Source of the DNA: Methylobacter sp.
GTDB taxonomy: Bacteria > Pseudomonadota > Gammaproteobacteria > Methylococcales > Methylomonadaceae
Assembly: GCF_023227905.1 (NCBI RefSeq)
Contig: NZ_JALOCF010000059.1
Span: 1-21,060, forward strand
DNA length: 21,060 nt
Direction: 5' to 3'
Shown here: positions 7,129-14,750 of the stretch, piece by piece
Layout: every line of letters starts with the position of its first letter
Position numbering within the stretch: the first letter of the stretch is position 1
The notes under the pieces: model-generated
Database searches by the model: none
Seen by the model: the letters and a program-made list of their open reading frames with translations, nothing else
Told to the model about the DNA's origin: nothing
Position numbers and translations under genes: made by a program

Positions 7129-7452
7129 TCAAACAGAAAAACTCTCGCCGCAGCCGCAGGTGCCTTTTACATTCGGGTTGTTGAACTGGAAAGCTTCGTT
7201 AATACCTTCACGTCGATAGTCCAGCTCTATACCGTCGATAAATTGCAGATCGTTTGCGGCCACGATGACTTTGACGTCGAAATTTTCAAACACCGCATCG
7301 CCCTCATTCAGGGCGTCGGCGTAGTCAATCGTATAAGCATAACCCGAGCAACCGGATTGTTTGACGCCCAGTTTTAAGCCCAGGCCTTTACCGCGTTTTT
7401 CCAATTGTTTTTTGATTTGCCGGGCGGCGCTTTCAGTGAGTGAGATAGACAT
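7129..7452 (-). CDS. iscA: IscA iron-sulfur cluster assembly protein
   Basis: A 107-residue A-type carrier of Fe-S clusters or iron. The three invariant cysteines are present at Cys35 (GCSGY), Cys99 and Cys101 (CGCG), the same numbering as E. coli IscA. AGAGG lies six bases before the ATG. It starts nine bases after the cysteine desulfurase stop, so it is the last gene of iscR-iscS-iscA. ErpA and SufA share the fold; the isc context favours IscA. Confidence 0.93.
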   Translation of the reverse strand: MSISLTESAARQIKKQLEKRGKGLGLKLGVKQSGCSGYAYTIDYADALNEGDAVFENFDVKVIVAANDLQFIDGIELDYRREGINEAFQFNNPNVKGTCGCGESFSV

Positions 7453-7461
7453 ATAACCTCT

Positions 7462-8571
7462 TTATCCTTTGATAGTTAAGGATTTTAATTGTTTAATAAA
7501 TTCAAGAATTTCAGCTTCGGTATTGGCTTTTCCCAAACTGATGCGGATTGCACTTTTTGCATCGCTAGGTTCAACACCCATGGCTGCCAGGACCGGACTG
7601 GGCTCTCTCTGGCCGCTGGCGCAGGCTGAGCCGCTGGAAACGGCGATATTTTTTTGATCCAGCTGCATCAGCAGCATTTCGCCGTCAATGCTTTCGATGC
7701 CCATCTGGACGGTATTGGGCAATCGTTCCGAGCGTTCAGCAAAAATGGTCAGGCCGGGAATAGTGCTTAAGCCATGCTCCAACAGTTGCCTGAGTGTTAG
7801 CAGATGCGCGTGGCGTTCGGCAAGTTCGGTTTTGGCGAGCTCAGCCGCTTTGCCAAAGCCGACGATTGCGGCGGCATTTTCAGTCCCGGCCCGGAATCCT
7901 TGTTCCTGTCCTCCGCCCAGCATGACAGGCTTTAGCTGCACGGATTTTTCAAATACCAGTGCGCCGCAGCCTTTTGGGCCGTAAATTTTATGGCTGGACA
8001 GCGACATCAAATGCACCCCGAGTCGGTTAAAATCTACCGGGATCTTGCCCAGTGCCTGCACGGCGTCAGTATGAACCTTGATGCCGTGTTCCGTTAACTG
8101 GCTAGCATAGTGAGCGACATTCTGCACTGCGCCGGTTTCATTGTTGGCTAGCATCATCGACACTAGGCCGGGCTTTAGCCGAATAGCCTCGTCGATAGCA
8201 TGCTGCGTGACTTGGCCGTTTGCATCGACATCAAGCAGCGTTAGCTGATGATCCAAGCTTTTTAAATGCAGGGCAGGCTCAATAACCGAGGGATGCTCAA
8301 TAGTTGAGACGGCGAGCCCGGCCCGAGGGTCGAGCGTTGCCAAAGCCAGGTTATTGGCTTCGGTACCGCCGCTGGTGAAGACGATTTGCCCAGGCTGTAC
8401 GCCAACCAATGCCGCAAGTTGCTCGCGAGCGGCATCAATGGCACTGCTTGAGATTCTGCCGAGACGATATAAGCTGGAAGGGTTGCCGTAGAAGGTCTTC
8501 AGGAAAGGCTGCATCGCGTCCAGAACGCGATCGTCTAGCGGCGTGGTCGCATTATGATCAAAGTAGATCAT
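7462..8571 (-). CDS. iscS: Cysteine desulfurase, IscS/NifS class
   Basis: A 369-residue PLP enzyme that removes sulfur from cysteine as an enzyme persulfide and releases alanine. The N-terminal YFDHNATTP motif, SSHKIYGPKG with the PLP-binding Lys195, and the catalytic Cys317 in SSGSACASG (group I loop) are all seen. It is shorter than the 404-residue E. coli IscS, lacking part of the C-terminal tail that contacts IscU, and is closer in size to NifS-like enzymes. It lies 12 bases after iscR and 9 before iscA, with no iscU between. The enzyme is certain; the choice of iscS over a nifS-like name rests on the iscR/iscA context. Confidence 0.9.
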   Translation of the reverse strand: MIYFDHNATTPLDDRVLDAMQPFLKTFYGNPSSLYRLGRISSSAIDAAREQLAALVGVQPGQIVFTSGGTEANNLALATLDPRAGLAVSTIEHPSVIEPALHLKSLDHQLTLLDVDANGQVTQHAIDEAIRLKPGLVSMMLANNETGAVQNVAHYASQLTEHGIKVHTDAVQALGKIPVDFNRLGVHLMSLSSHKIYGPKGCGALVFEKSVQLKPVMLGGGQEQGFRAGTENAAAIVGFGKAAELAKTELAERHAHLLTLRQLLEHGLSTIPGLTIFAERSERLPNTVQMGIESIDGEMLLMQLDQKNIAVSSGSACASGQREPSPVLAAMGVEPSDAKSAIRISLGKANTEAEILEFIKQLKSLTIKG

Positions 8572-8583
8572 TCAAGTCGGGCA

Positions 8584-9054
8584 TTAGTCGTGATGACGGT
8601 AAATTTCAATAGGCTGGGCATCGTTATGCTGCCTCATGGCAACCTCCTGAACCTGGTCTCTTTCCAGCAGGTCGGCCAAAGAAATGCTCTTCAAATAATT
8701 TCTGATTTGCTCGCTCAAGCCCATCCACAGATCATGGGTCAAGCAGGCCTGATCCTTCTGGCAATTGGCTTCTCCGCCGCATTTGGTTGAATCAAGCGGT
8801 TCATTGACGGCGGCGATAATGTCGGCAATATTGATATCGCTGGTCTTGCGACACAGCTTGTAACCGCCGCCAGGTCCGCGCACGCCTTTTACCATGCCTG
8901 CCCGGCGTAAGCGGGCAAATAGCTGTTCCAGATAAGACAGGGAAATGGTTTGACGAGCCGCAATATCAGTCAGGGTTACCGGCTTGATTTGACTATGAAA
9001 AGCCAAGTCCAGCATTGCTGTAACCGCGTAGCGACCTTTAGTTGTTAAGCGCAC
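8584..9054 (-). CDS. iscR: IscR, Rrf2-family Fe-S-sensing transcription regulator
   Basis: A 156-residue regulator that binds a [2Fe-2S] cluster and represses the isc operon when clusters are plentiful. The winged-helix domain fills about residues 1-65 (MRLTTKGRYAV start, GGGYKL wing). The cluster ligands Cys92, Cys98, Cys104 and His107 match E. coli IscR position for position. It is first in iscR-iscS-iscA and has its own promoter overlapped by an IscR-like site (9092-9123). The C-terminus after residue 140 is slightly short but not truncated. Confidence 0.95.
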   Translation of the reverse strand: MRLTTKGRYAVTAMLDLAFHSQIKPVTLTDIAARQTISLSYLEQLFARLRRAGMVKGVRGPGGGYKLCRKTSDINIADIIAAVNEPLDSTKCGGEANCQKDQACLTHDLWMGLSEQIRNYLKSISLADLLERDQVQEVAMRQHNDAQPIEIYRHHD

Positions 9055-9091
9055 AATAGTGTCCTCTAATAAATACCGTTAAGATATTGTT

Positions 9092-9123
9092 ACTATACTT
9101 AACCCAGCAAAATAGTCAACTAT
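9092..9123 (-). promoter_or_regulatory. iscR promoter overlapped by an IscR-like operator
   Basis: On the minus strand TTGACT (9119-9114) and TATAGT (9097-9092) are 16 bp apart, a good sigma-70 promoter for iscR. The same bases carry ATAGTTGACTA, a full match to the ATASYYGACTR half of the type 1 IscR site, and an inverted imperfect half ATACTTAACCC. The halves are further apart than in the 25-bp E. coli consensus. Autorepression is the expected logic. Confidence 0.6.
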
Positions 9124-9206
9124 TATACCCTAGGTGAGAATAGGTATTTATTAAATGCGGCTGATGTTCCGCAGGCAAACTACATTAGAACTTTTTAGCG
9201 TCCGCC

Positions 9207-9959
9207 TTATTCATAACTGTCCTCAATTTCGCAGCCGTCCAATTTGGAAATCGGAGATTCAGCGTATTTAATGCCCGCATCATTAAGCGCTTTTTTCAGG
9301 GTTTCTATCTGCTTGTCCATGTCATGAATATGATCCAGCATGTGATTGATCGCATAGGCGATGGGGTCGGGCATATCGGTTGTCGCTCCGTAAGCGTGAA
9401 AGCCCATTTTGTAGGCAATCTTGTCGCGTTCGGCTGCCGCTTTGCTTTTAGGATCGACGATATGACCGGGAATGCCCACCACGGTTGCATCGGCCGGAAC
9501 CGGTTTTAGGACCACCGAGTTTGAACCTATCCGGGCGTTTTCGCCGATATCGATAGGTCCCAAAACTTTTGCTCCCGCACCGACTACTACGCCGTTATGA
9601 AGGGTCGGATGACGCTTGCCCTTATCCCAGCTGGTTCCGCCCAAGGTTACGCCATGGTACAGGGTGCAGTCGTCGCCGATAACGGCGGTTTCGCCGATCA
9701 CAACGCCCATGCCGTGATCGATAAAAAAACGCCTGCCGATAACAGCGCCGGGGTGAATTTCAATCCCGGTCAGCCAGCGGCCGAGATGGGCGATAAAACG
9801 GGCCAGCCATCTGAATCCTGCCAGCCAGAAAAAATGGCTCAATCGGTGGATTAAAACCGCATGAAATCCGGGATAGGTGGTGATCACTTCAAAGACCGAT
9901 TGCGCAGCCGGATCGCGTTCGAACACGCAGGCGATATCTTCTTTTATTCGGTTAAACAT
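9207..9959 (-). CDS. cysE: Serine O-acetyltransferase
   Basis: A 250-residue enzyme acetylating serine from acetyl-CoA, the first step of cysteine synthesis. The left-handed beta-helix domain shows hexapeptide repeats (about 75-170), with the DHGMGVVIGETAVIGDD and GGTSWDKGKRHPT active-site blocks and GIPGHIV at its end. The C-terminal tail after about residue 185 is longer than in minimal bacterial forms and lacks the usual feedback-tail sequence I would recognise. Its start overlaps the 3' end of trmJ by eight bases with AAAAGGAA before the ATG, so the two are one transcript. It supplies cysteine made downstream to the neighbouring desulfurase. Confidence 0.95.
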   Translation of the reverse strand: MFNRIKEDIACVFERDPAAQSVFEVITTYPGFHAVLIHRLSHFFWLAGFRWLARFIAHLGRWLTGIEIHPGAVIGRRFFIDHGMGVVIGETAVIGDDCTLYHGVTLGGTSWDKGKRHPTLHNGVVVGAGAKVLGPIDIGENARIGSNSVVLKPVPADATVVGIPGHIVDPKSKAAAERDKIAYKMGFHAYGATTDMPDPIAYAINHMLDHIHDMDKQIETLKKALNDAGIKYAESPISKLDGCEIEDSYE

Positions 9960-10692
9960 CGTTATTCCTTTTGTGGCCTTGAGACATCCGCAAGATGCCC
10001 CGGAGTATGTCCAGTTCCTTGGAGTCCAGTTGTACCCGGTTATAAATCCGGCGCAAACGGCGCATGATGGATTTGGATTTGGCAGGATGCATAAAGCCTA
10101 TATCGGTTAGTGCTTCAGCCATGTGAGTGTAAAAAGATTCCATTTGCGCCGCCGAGGCTAAAGGCTCTTCGCCTTTATCGCCGACAAAAATTTCCTCTTG
10201 CGGCGCCAAGCCGGATGCGACGAATAATTCATAACAAACAACCTGCACGGCCGCGGCAATATTGAGGGAGCTGTATTCGCTGTTGCAGGGGATGCGCAGC
10301 AAAAAGTGACATAGATCCAGTTCGTGATTTTTCAGGCCGGAATTTTCCCGGCCAAAAACGATAGCCACTTTATTGCCGGGTTCAGTGATCAGCACTTTTT
10401 CCGCGCATTCCCTGGGCGTCAGTTCCGGCCAGCTAATGGTCCGGCCTCGTGCGCTGGCGCCGATTACCAGCTGGCAATCGGCAATGGCCTCTTGCAAGGT
10501 TTGGCAAACGGTTGCGCCCACCAGCACGTCATCAGCGCCGGAAGCTCTGGAAGTGGCGTCGGCGCTGGGAAATATTTTAGGCGCAACCAGCCAGAGGTTA
10601 TGCATCTTCATGTTTTTCATTGCGCGGGCGACTGCACCTATATTCCCCGGATGTGTTGTTTCGACCAGCACAATTTTTATAGTAGACAGCAA
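9952..10692 (-). CDS. trmJ: tRNA (cytidine32/uridine32-2'-O)-methyltransferase
   Basis: A 246-residue SPOUT-family enzyme methylating the ribose of tRNA position 32. The N-terminal IVLVETTHPGNIGAVARAM, the central FGRENSGL and the knot-forming SEYSSLNIAAAVQ region match TrmJ. The C-terminal helical extension is present. The reading frame opens with TTG (10690-10692) preceded by AAGGA seven bases away. This start aligns with the usual TrmJ N-terminus, so TTG is probably real. The gene faces suhB across a repeat-rich spacer and is followed by cysE, the common gammaproteobacterial order. Confidence 0.93.
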   Translation of the reverse strand: MLSTIKIVLVETTHPGNIGAVARAMKNMKMHNLWLVAPKIFPSADATSRASGADDVLVGATVCQTLQEAIADCQLVIGASARGRTISWPELTPRECAEKVLITEPGNKVAIVFGRENSGLKNHELDLCHFLLRIPCNSEYSSLNIAAAVQVVCYELFVASGLAPQEEIFVGDKGEEPLASAAQMESFYTHMAEALTDIGFMHPAKSKSIMRRLRRIYNRVQLDSKELDILRGILRMSQGHKRNNDV

Positions 10693-10757
10693 GGCCTTGT
10701 CCTTAGTTAAAAAAAGAGCCTAAGTTTAGCAAAATATTTGGTATTATATGGGGTTTT

Positions 10758-10820
10758 CAGCAATTGCTTCTGCATCGCTTAGACACCTGCATTGGGTGTT
10801 CTAACTTTTGCATAGCCCTT
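10758..10820 (+). repeat. Copy of the dispersed hairpin repeat in the trmJ-suhB spacer
   Basis: GCAATTGCTTCTGCATCGCTTAG begins a stretch alignable along its length with 14685-14747 upstream of leuA. The hairpin TTAGACACC (10779-10787) pairs with GGTGTTCTAA (10795-10804) with one bulged base around the 7-base loop TGCATTG. The leuA copy has different stem bases but the same stem and loop size. Confidence 0.6.
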
Positions 10821-10830
10821 AAGGTATTAC

Positions 10831-10924
10831 ACGACTGCATGGACGCAGGAGGTAGAGCAATGCAGGAGCAATTGCCGACGACTGCATGGATGCAGGAGGT
10901 AGAGCAATGCAGGAGCAATTGCCG
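10831..10924 (+). repeat. Two tandem 47-bp repeats upstream of suhB
   Basis: Units 10831-10877 and 10878-10924 are identical except for one C/T difference. Each contains GCAGGAGGTAGAGCAATGCAG, which looks like a ribosome binding site plus ATG. Because the period is not a multiple of three, the frames change between units, so this is not a protein repeat. The unit reads, on the opposite strand, like the outer parts of the leuA-upstream element (GCTCTACCTCCTGCAT and CATGCAGTCG), so it belongs to the same family. The spacer holds no other gene. Confidence 0.8.
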
Positions 10925-10970
10925 AGTAGCAAATTCCGCCCACACACCCGTACTGAATATAAATCCGCCT

Positions 10971-11765
10971 ATGCAACCCATGTTAAATACTGCCGTCCGT
11001 GCCGCAAGAGCCGCCGGCGACTTGATTCTTCGCTCATCCGATAATATCGGTCACCTAAAAGTCGACCAAAAAGGTAAAAACGATTACGCCAGCGAGGTTG
11101 ATCGTATGGCCGAACGGGAAATCATCAACATTATCAAGGCAGCCTATCCTGATCACAGCATCCTAGCAGAAGAAAGCGGCACGTATGAGGGCAACGATTT
11201 TATTTGGGTGATCGACCCGCTGGACGGCACTACCAACTTTCTGCACGGCTTTCCGCAATACGCCGTTTCCATTGCCTTAAAATACAAAGGCAGGATTGAA
11301 GTCGGTGTTGTTTATGACCCGTTACGCGATGAATTATTTACCGCCAAACGCGGCGGCGGCGCCATGTTAAACAATCGCCGCCTTCGGGTAACCAGTCAAA
11401 CCAGCTTAAAAGGCGCATTAATCGGCACCGGCTTTCCGTTTAAAACCGATTTGCATATGGATGCTTATTTAGGCATGTTCCGTGCAATAGCGACCGATTC
11501 TGCGGGAATTCGCCGAGCGGGCGCTGCGGCGCTTGATCTGGCCTACCTGGCTGCCGGCCGGTTGGATGGTTTTTGGGAAATTGGCTTGATGGAGTGGGAT
11601 ATGGCCGCAGGTATTTTATTGGTAAAGGAAGCGGGCGGAGTGATTACCGATTTTTCTTTTAATGATAAGTACCTGGAATCGGGTAACGTTATTGCCGCAA
11701 GCCCCAGAATGCATCAAATTCTGTATCAGCTTATCGAGCCGCATGTTACCGATAATTTGAAATAA
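10971..11765 (+). CDS. suhB: SuhB, inositol-1-monophosphatase family protein
   Basis: A 264-residue member of the lithium-sensitive phosphatase superfamily. It hydrolyses inositol phosphate, and in E. coli it is also part of the rRNA antitermination complex. Metal ligands are intact: Glu67 in EES, Asp82 and Asp85 in DPLDGTT, and Asp210 in EWDMAAG. I place the start at 10971 because MQPMLNTAVRAAR matches the standard N-terminus. The frame is open a further 69 codons upstream, but that stretch is repeat DNA. No good Shine-Dalgarno precedes it. It is divergent from trmJ. Confidence 0.93.
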   Translation: MQPMLNTAVRAARAAGDLILRSSDNIGHLKVDQKGKNDYASEVDRMAEREIINIIKAAYPDHSILAEESGTYEGNDFIWVIDPLDGTTNFLHGFPQYAVSIALKYKGRIEVGVVYDPLRDELFTAKRGGGAMLNNRRLRVTSQTSLKGALIGTGFPFKTDLHMDAYLGMFRAIATDSAGIRRAGAAALDLAYLAAGRLDGFWEIGLMEWDMAAGILLVKEAGGVITDFSFNDKYLESGNVIAASPRMHQILYQLIEPHVTDNLK

Positions 11766-11771
11766 ATCTGC

Positions 11772-11803
11772 TGTAAGCCGGATTGATCAATCCGGCTTAC
11801 AGG
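11772..11803. terminator. Perfect 32-bp palindrome between convergent suhB and rimI
   Basis: CTGTAAGCCGGATTGA (11772-11787) is followed directly by its exact reverse complement (11788-11803). It lies seven bases after the suhB stop and ten before the rimI stop, so it probably ends both transcripts. There is no long T-run on either side. Confidence 0.65.
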
Positions 11804-11813
11804 CTATTCAACG

Positions 11814-12356
11814 CTAAAAAATCTGCTTTGCCAGCATAATGGCGTCTTCGCGGCCATTTTCCGCCTGATAATAACCTTTTCTGATGCCGATTTCGTTAAA
11901 GCCCATGTCTTCGTAAAGGGCGATTGCGACGGCATTGGACGGCCTGACTTCCAGAAACATGGTATCCGCCCGGCCCTGGGCATGGTTGATAAGATTTTCC
12001 AGCATCTTACGGCCTATCCCTTGTCCCTGTTCGGCCGGTGCTACACAAATATTTAAAACATGAGCCTCGCCTACAGCTATGGAGAGTATGCTGTACCCCA
12101 GCACGGTATCCTGCTCTTCGCAGACCCAGCAGCTATAATTGGCTCTAAAGCAGTCCCTGAATATGTCTTCTGCCCAGGGAAATTGATAGCTTGCTCTTTC
12201 AATCGCCATAACCTGGGGTAAATCGGAATTCCGCATTTTTCTCAGGCGCATCAAATCTTTTCTGCCCACCGAGCCAGGGAATAATTTTGCATAGAATTCT
12301 CTATCGGCATCATAAACCACAAATTCTTTTATTTTATCTAACATCGTTCCCAACAT
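11814..12356 (-). CDS. rimI: Ribosomal protein S18 alanine N-acetyltransferase, with N-terminal extension
   Basis: A 180-residue GNAT acetyltransferase of the RimI type, which acetylates the N-terminal alanine of S18. The GNAT core begins near residue 37 (LRKMRNSDLPQVMAIERASY), acetyl-CoA binding QGQGIGRKML lies at about 114-123, and the ALYEDMGF block is at about 147-154. Typical RimI is near 150 residues, so the first 35 or so are extra. The start at 12356 is supported by GAAGG six bases before it; Met36 (12251) is the alternative that would give normal length. It overlaps the uracil-DNA glycosylase gene by 23 bases, so the pair is co-transcribed. The exact target among RimI-like enzymes is not proven. 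Confidence 0.87.
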   Translation of the reverse strand: MLGTMLDKIKEFVVYDADREFYAKLFPGSVGRKDLMRLRKMRNSDLPQVMAIERASYQFPWAEDIFRDCFRANYSCWVCEEQDTVLGYSILSIAVGEAHVLNICVAPAEQGQGIGRKMLENLINHAQGRADTMFLEVRPSNAVAIALYEDMGFNEIGIRKGYYQAENGREDAIMLAKQIF

Positions 12357-13044
12357 GATTAACCTTCAGTGTCTTATATGTGTGCAGCCCGAGTTTTAAG
12401 TCTTCCCATGCTTTGCGCTTGTCGAGCATTGATCTTAACAAATAGGCAGGATGATAGACTACAATAACCGGCGTATCATTTAAAGCGTGTCTTTTCCCTC
12501 TTAGTTTGCCGATAGGTTGATCCGTGTTGAGCAGCGCTTGTGCGGCGACACGTCCTAAAACCACGATGATTTTTGGCTTCAGCAATGCTATTTGCCGTAA
12601 CAGGTAAGGTTTGCAAGTTGCAATTTCGATAGGTTGGGGATCGCGATTAGCGGGAGGGCGGCATTTTACAATGTTAGCTATAAAGACCTCTTCACGGTCA
12701 AGACCTATGGCTCTTAGCATCTCCGTTAATAACAGGCCCGCCTTGCCGACAAAAGGTAAACCTTGCTGGTCTTCGCTTTGCCCCGGCGCTTCACCGATAA
12801 TCATCCAATCGGCATTTTTATTGCCTGAGCCGAAAACGGTTTGGGTGCGTGTTTTGCACAAGTCGCATTTAGTGCATGGGGCGACTTCCGCTTGCAACGC
12901 TTCCCAGCTGTCGACCTGTTTTGGCCGGGTATTTTCAGCGATGACATCAGGTGTCGATGCTTGCTCATGGTCAGCAGCAGCCCTAGGCAACCAAACATCA
13001 ATGCCCATAGCTTCCAAGTATTGCAGACGTGTTGCGTTATCCAA
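12334..13044 (-). CDS. Uracil-DNA glycosylase, family 4 (Fe-S type)
   Basis: A 236-residue DNA repair enzyme removing uracil from DNA. The iron-sulfur ligands are seen as Cys57-x2-Cys60 and Cys128-x15-Cys144, an extra Cys63 sits beside the first pair, and motifs GEAPG (84-88) and HPAYLL are present. Residues 1-20 (TRLQYLEAMGIDVW) resemble a segment often fused ahead of such proteins, followed by a low-complexity linker to about 45. The frame starts with TTG at 13042-13044 because a stop lies five codons upstream; ATG at 13006-13008 is the alternative. It is placed after leuA and before rimI, the latter a frequent partner. Confidence 0.9.
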   Translation of the reverse strand: MDNATRLQYLEAMGIDVWLPRAAADHEQASTPDVIAENTRPKQVDSWEALQAEVAPCTKCDLCKTRTQTVFGSGNKNADWMIIGEAPGQSEDQQGLPFVGKAGLLLTEMLRAIGLDREEVFIANIVKCRPPANRDPQPIEIATCKPYLLRQIALLKPKIIVVLGRVAAQALLNTDQPIGKLRGKRHALNDTPVIVVYHPAYLLRSMLDKRKAWEDLKLGLHTYKTLKVNHVGNDVR

Positions 13045-13065
13045 AACCGGCTCGACTAGTTAGTA

Positions 13066-13087
13066 TTCCCACGCCGGAGCGTGGGAA
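13066..13087. repeat. Inverted repeat TTCCCACGC/GCGTGGGAA between leuA and the uracil-DNA glycosylase
   Basis: A perfect 9-bp stem around CGGA. It lies between the leuA stop (13100) and the TTG start (13044). A degenerate relative (17826-17855: CGATCCCGCGCTGG...CGTGAGAACGAT) occurs downstream of fbp, so this is a dispersed palindrome. It could attenuate read-through from leuA. Confidence 0.6.
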
Positions 13088-13099
13088 CAATGATGCAGC

Positions 13100-14644
13100 T
13101 CAAACATCGCCTTTTTGAGGATGCCTGCGTTGGTCAGGGCTTTGCAGCTTATTCACGGCATTGATATAGGCCTTGGCCGAGGCAATCACAATGTCGGTAT
13201 CGGCGCCCAAACCGTTAACGATCCGGCCCGCTTTTTCAAGGCGAATAGTGACCTCGCCCTGAGCATCGGTGCCGTTGGTGATGCTGTTGACCGAATAAAG
13301 CTCCAGCGTGGCGTCGGTTTGCACCAGTCTTTCTATGGCTTTTAAGCTGGCATCGACTGCGCCGCCGCCACTTGCATTGCCGGTGACTTCTTTATTGTCC
13401 ACCCGTAGCGTAACGGTTGCGTTGGGTATTTCGCCGGTTTCCGAGCACACTTTCAGGGCGATCAGTTTGACATGCTCGTCTTCTGCCTCGAACCCGGCTT
13501 CCGAAATCAAGGTTTGCAAATCTTCATCAAAGATTTCGTGCTTTTTATCAGCCAATTGCTTGAAGCGGGCAAAAGCCTCGTTCAATTCCTCTTCCGAGCC
13601 GAACTCAAAGCCCAATTCGGTGATGCGGCTTTTAAATGCATTTCTGCCCGAATGCTTGCCCAGCACCATGCGGTTAGCCGTCCAGCCGACATCTTCGGCG
13701 CGCATGATTTCATAAGTCTCGCGGCTTTTTAACACGCCGTCCTGATGGATGCCCGCCTCATGCGCGAAGGCATTGGCGCCGACGATAGCTTTGTTGGGCT
13801 GCACTGGGAAGCCGGTGATTGACGATACCAGTTTCGAGCAGGTCAAGATTTCGCGGGTGTCTATGACAGTTTGGCAAGGGAACACATCTTTGCGAGTGCG
13901 CACCGCCATAACCACTTCTTCCAGCGACGCATTACCTGCACGTTCGCCTAAGCCGTTAATCGTGCATTCAACCTGACGTGCGCCGTTCATAACCGCCGAC
14001 AGGGAGTTGGCAACCGCAAGGCCCAAATCATTGTGGCAATGCACGGAAAAAATCGCCTTGTCCGAATTGGGGATACGCCGGATCAGGTTGGCAATGGTTG
14101 CTCCGAATTGCTCAGGAACACTGTAGCCCACGGTATCGGGAATATTCAGCGTCGTGGCTCCGGCGTCGATGACGGCTTCAAGTATCCGGCACAAAAAGTC
14201 TTCTTCCGAGCGCCCTGCATCTTCCGGCGAGAATTCGACATTATCGGTATATTGCCGTGCGCGTTTGACGGCCCTGACCGCATAATCGATCACTTGCTCG
14301 GGCTGCATCTGCAATTTCATTTGCATATGAATCGGAGATGTGGCGATAAAGGTATGAATGCGTGACTGCCTGGCGCCTTTAAGCGCTTCACCTGCACGGT
14401 CGATATCCTTGTCCAGGGCTCTGGCCAATCCGCATACCACGCTATCTTTTATGACATTGGCCACGGCCTGGACGGATTCAAAATCGCCGGGACTGGCCGC
14501 CGGGAAACCGGCCTCGATCACATCGACCTTTAAGCGCTCCAGGGCCTTGGCAATACGGATTTTTTCATCGCGCGTCATCGAAGCGCCGGGGCTTTGCTCG
14601 CCATCGCGCAAGGTAGTGTCGAATATTATTAACTGGTCTTTCAT
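13100..14644 (-). CDS. leuA: 2-isopropylmalate synthase
   Basis: A 514-residue enzyme condensing acetyl-CoA with 2-oxoisovalerate, the first committed step to leucine. The HMGL-like barrel has FDTTLRDGEQSPG (8-20), HCHNDLGLAVANS, and GERAGNASLEE; the C-terminal regulatory domain has GGGAVDASLKAIERL, which in the family binds leucine for feedback inhibition. The frame runs on to 14743, but the extra 33 codons are repeat sequence. The real start at 14644 has GGAG six bases before it and matches the usual N-terminus. No ilv genes are in view. Confidence 0.95.
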   Translation of the reverse strand: MKDQLIIFDTTLRDGEQSPGASMTRDEKIRIAKALERLKVDVIEAGFPAASPGDFESVQAVANVIKDSVVCGLARALDKDIDRAGEALKGARQSRIHTFIATSPIHMQMKLQMQPEQVIDYAVRAVKRARQYTDNVEFSPEDAGRSEEDFLCRILEAVIDAGATTLNIPDTVGYSVPEQFGATIANLIRRIPNSDKAIFSVHCHNDLGLAVANSLSAVMNGARQVECTINGLGERAGNASLEEVVMAVRTRKDVFPCQTVIDTREILTCSKLVSSITGFPVQPNKAIVGANAFAHEAGIHQDGVLKSRETYEIMRAEDVGWTANRMVLGKHSGRNAFKSRITELGFEFGSEEELNEAFARFKQLADKKHEIFDEDLQTLISEAGFEAEDEHVKLIALKVCSETGEIPNATVTLRVDNKEVTGNASGGGAVDASLKAIERLVQTDATLELYSVNSITNGTDAQGEVTIRLEKAGRIVNGLGADTDIVIASAKAYINAVNKLQSPDQRRHPQKGDV

Positions 14645-14658
14645 AAAAACTCCATTCT

Positions 14659-14750
14659 CGGCAATTGTTCCCTGCATCGTCTTGGCAATAGCTCCTGCAT
14701 CGCCTAGAGCGCCTACTGTTGGTGCTCTACTTCTTGTTTGCATACAGTCG
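14659..14750 (-). repeat. Dispersed hairpin repeat upstream of leuA
   Basis: The fullest copy of the family. A perfect nine-pair stem (one G-U) is formed by TAGAGCGCC (14705-14713) and GGTGCTCTA (14721-14729) around loop TACTGTT. The flanks GCAATTGTTCCCTGCATCG and GCATACAGTCG match the ends of the suhB tandem unit in reverse orientation. It begins about 15 bases upstream of the leuA start, so it lies in the leader if transcription starts further out. Confidence 0.65.

Noticed and set aside
10831..10924. Two-unit repeat as a CRISPR array
   Set aside because: The units are directly adjacent with no spacers and are nearly identical over their full 47 bp.
10764..10970. 69-codon N-terminal extension of the suhB frame
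   Set aside because: It is made of a hairpin repeat and 47-bp tandem repeats, and MQPMLNTAVRAAR at 10971 is the normal SuhB start.
14645..14743. 33-codon N-terminal extension of leuA
   Set aside because: The stretch is a dispersed repeat found elsewhere in the window, and the start at 14644 has a Shine-Dalgarno and the usual LeuA N-terminus.
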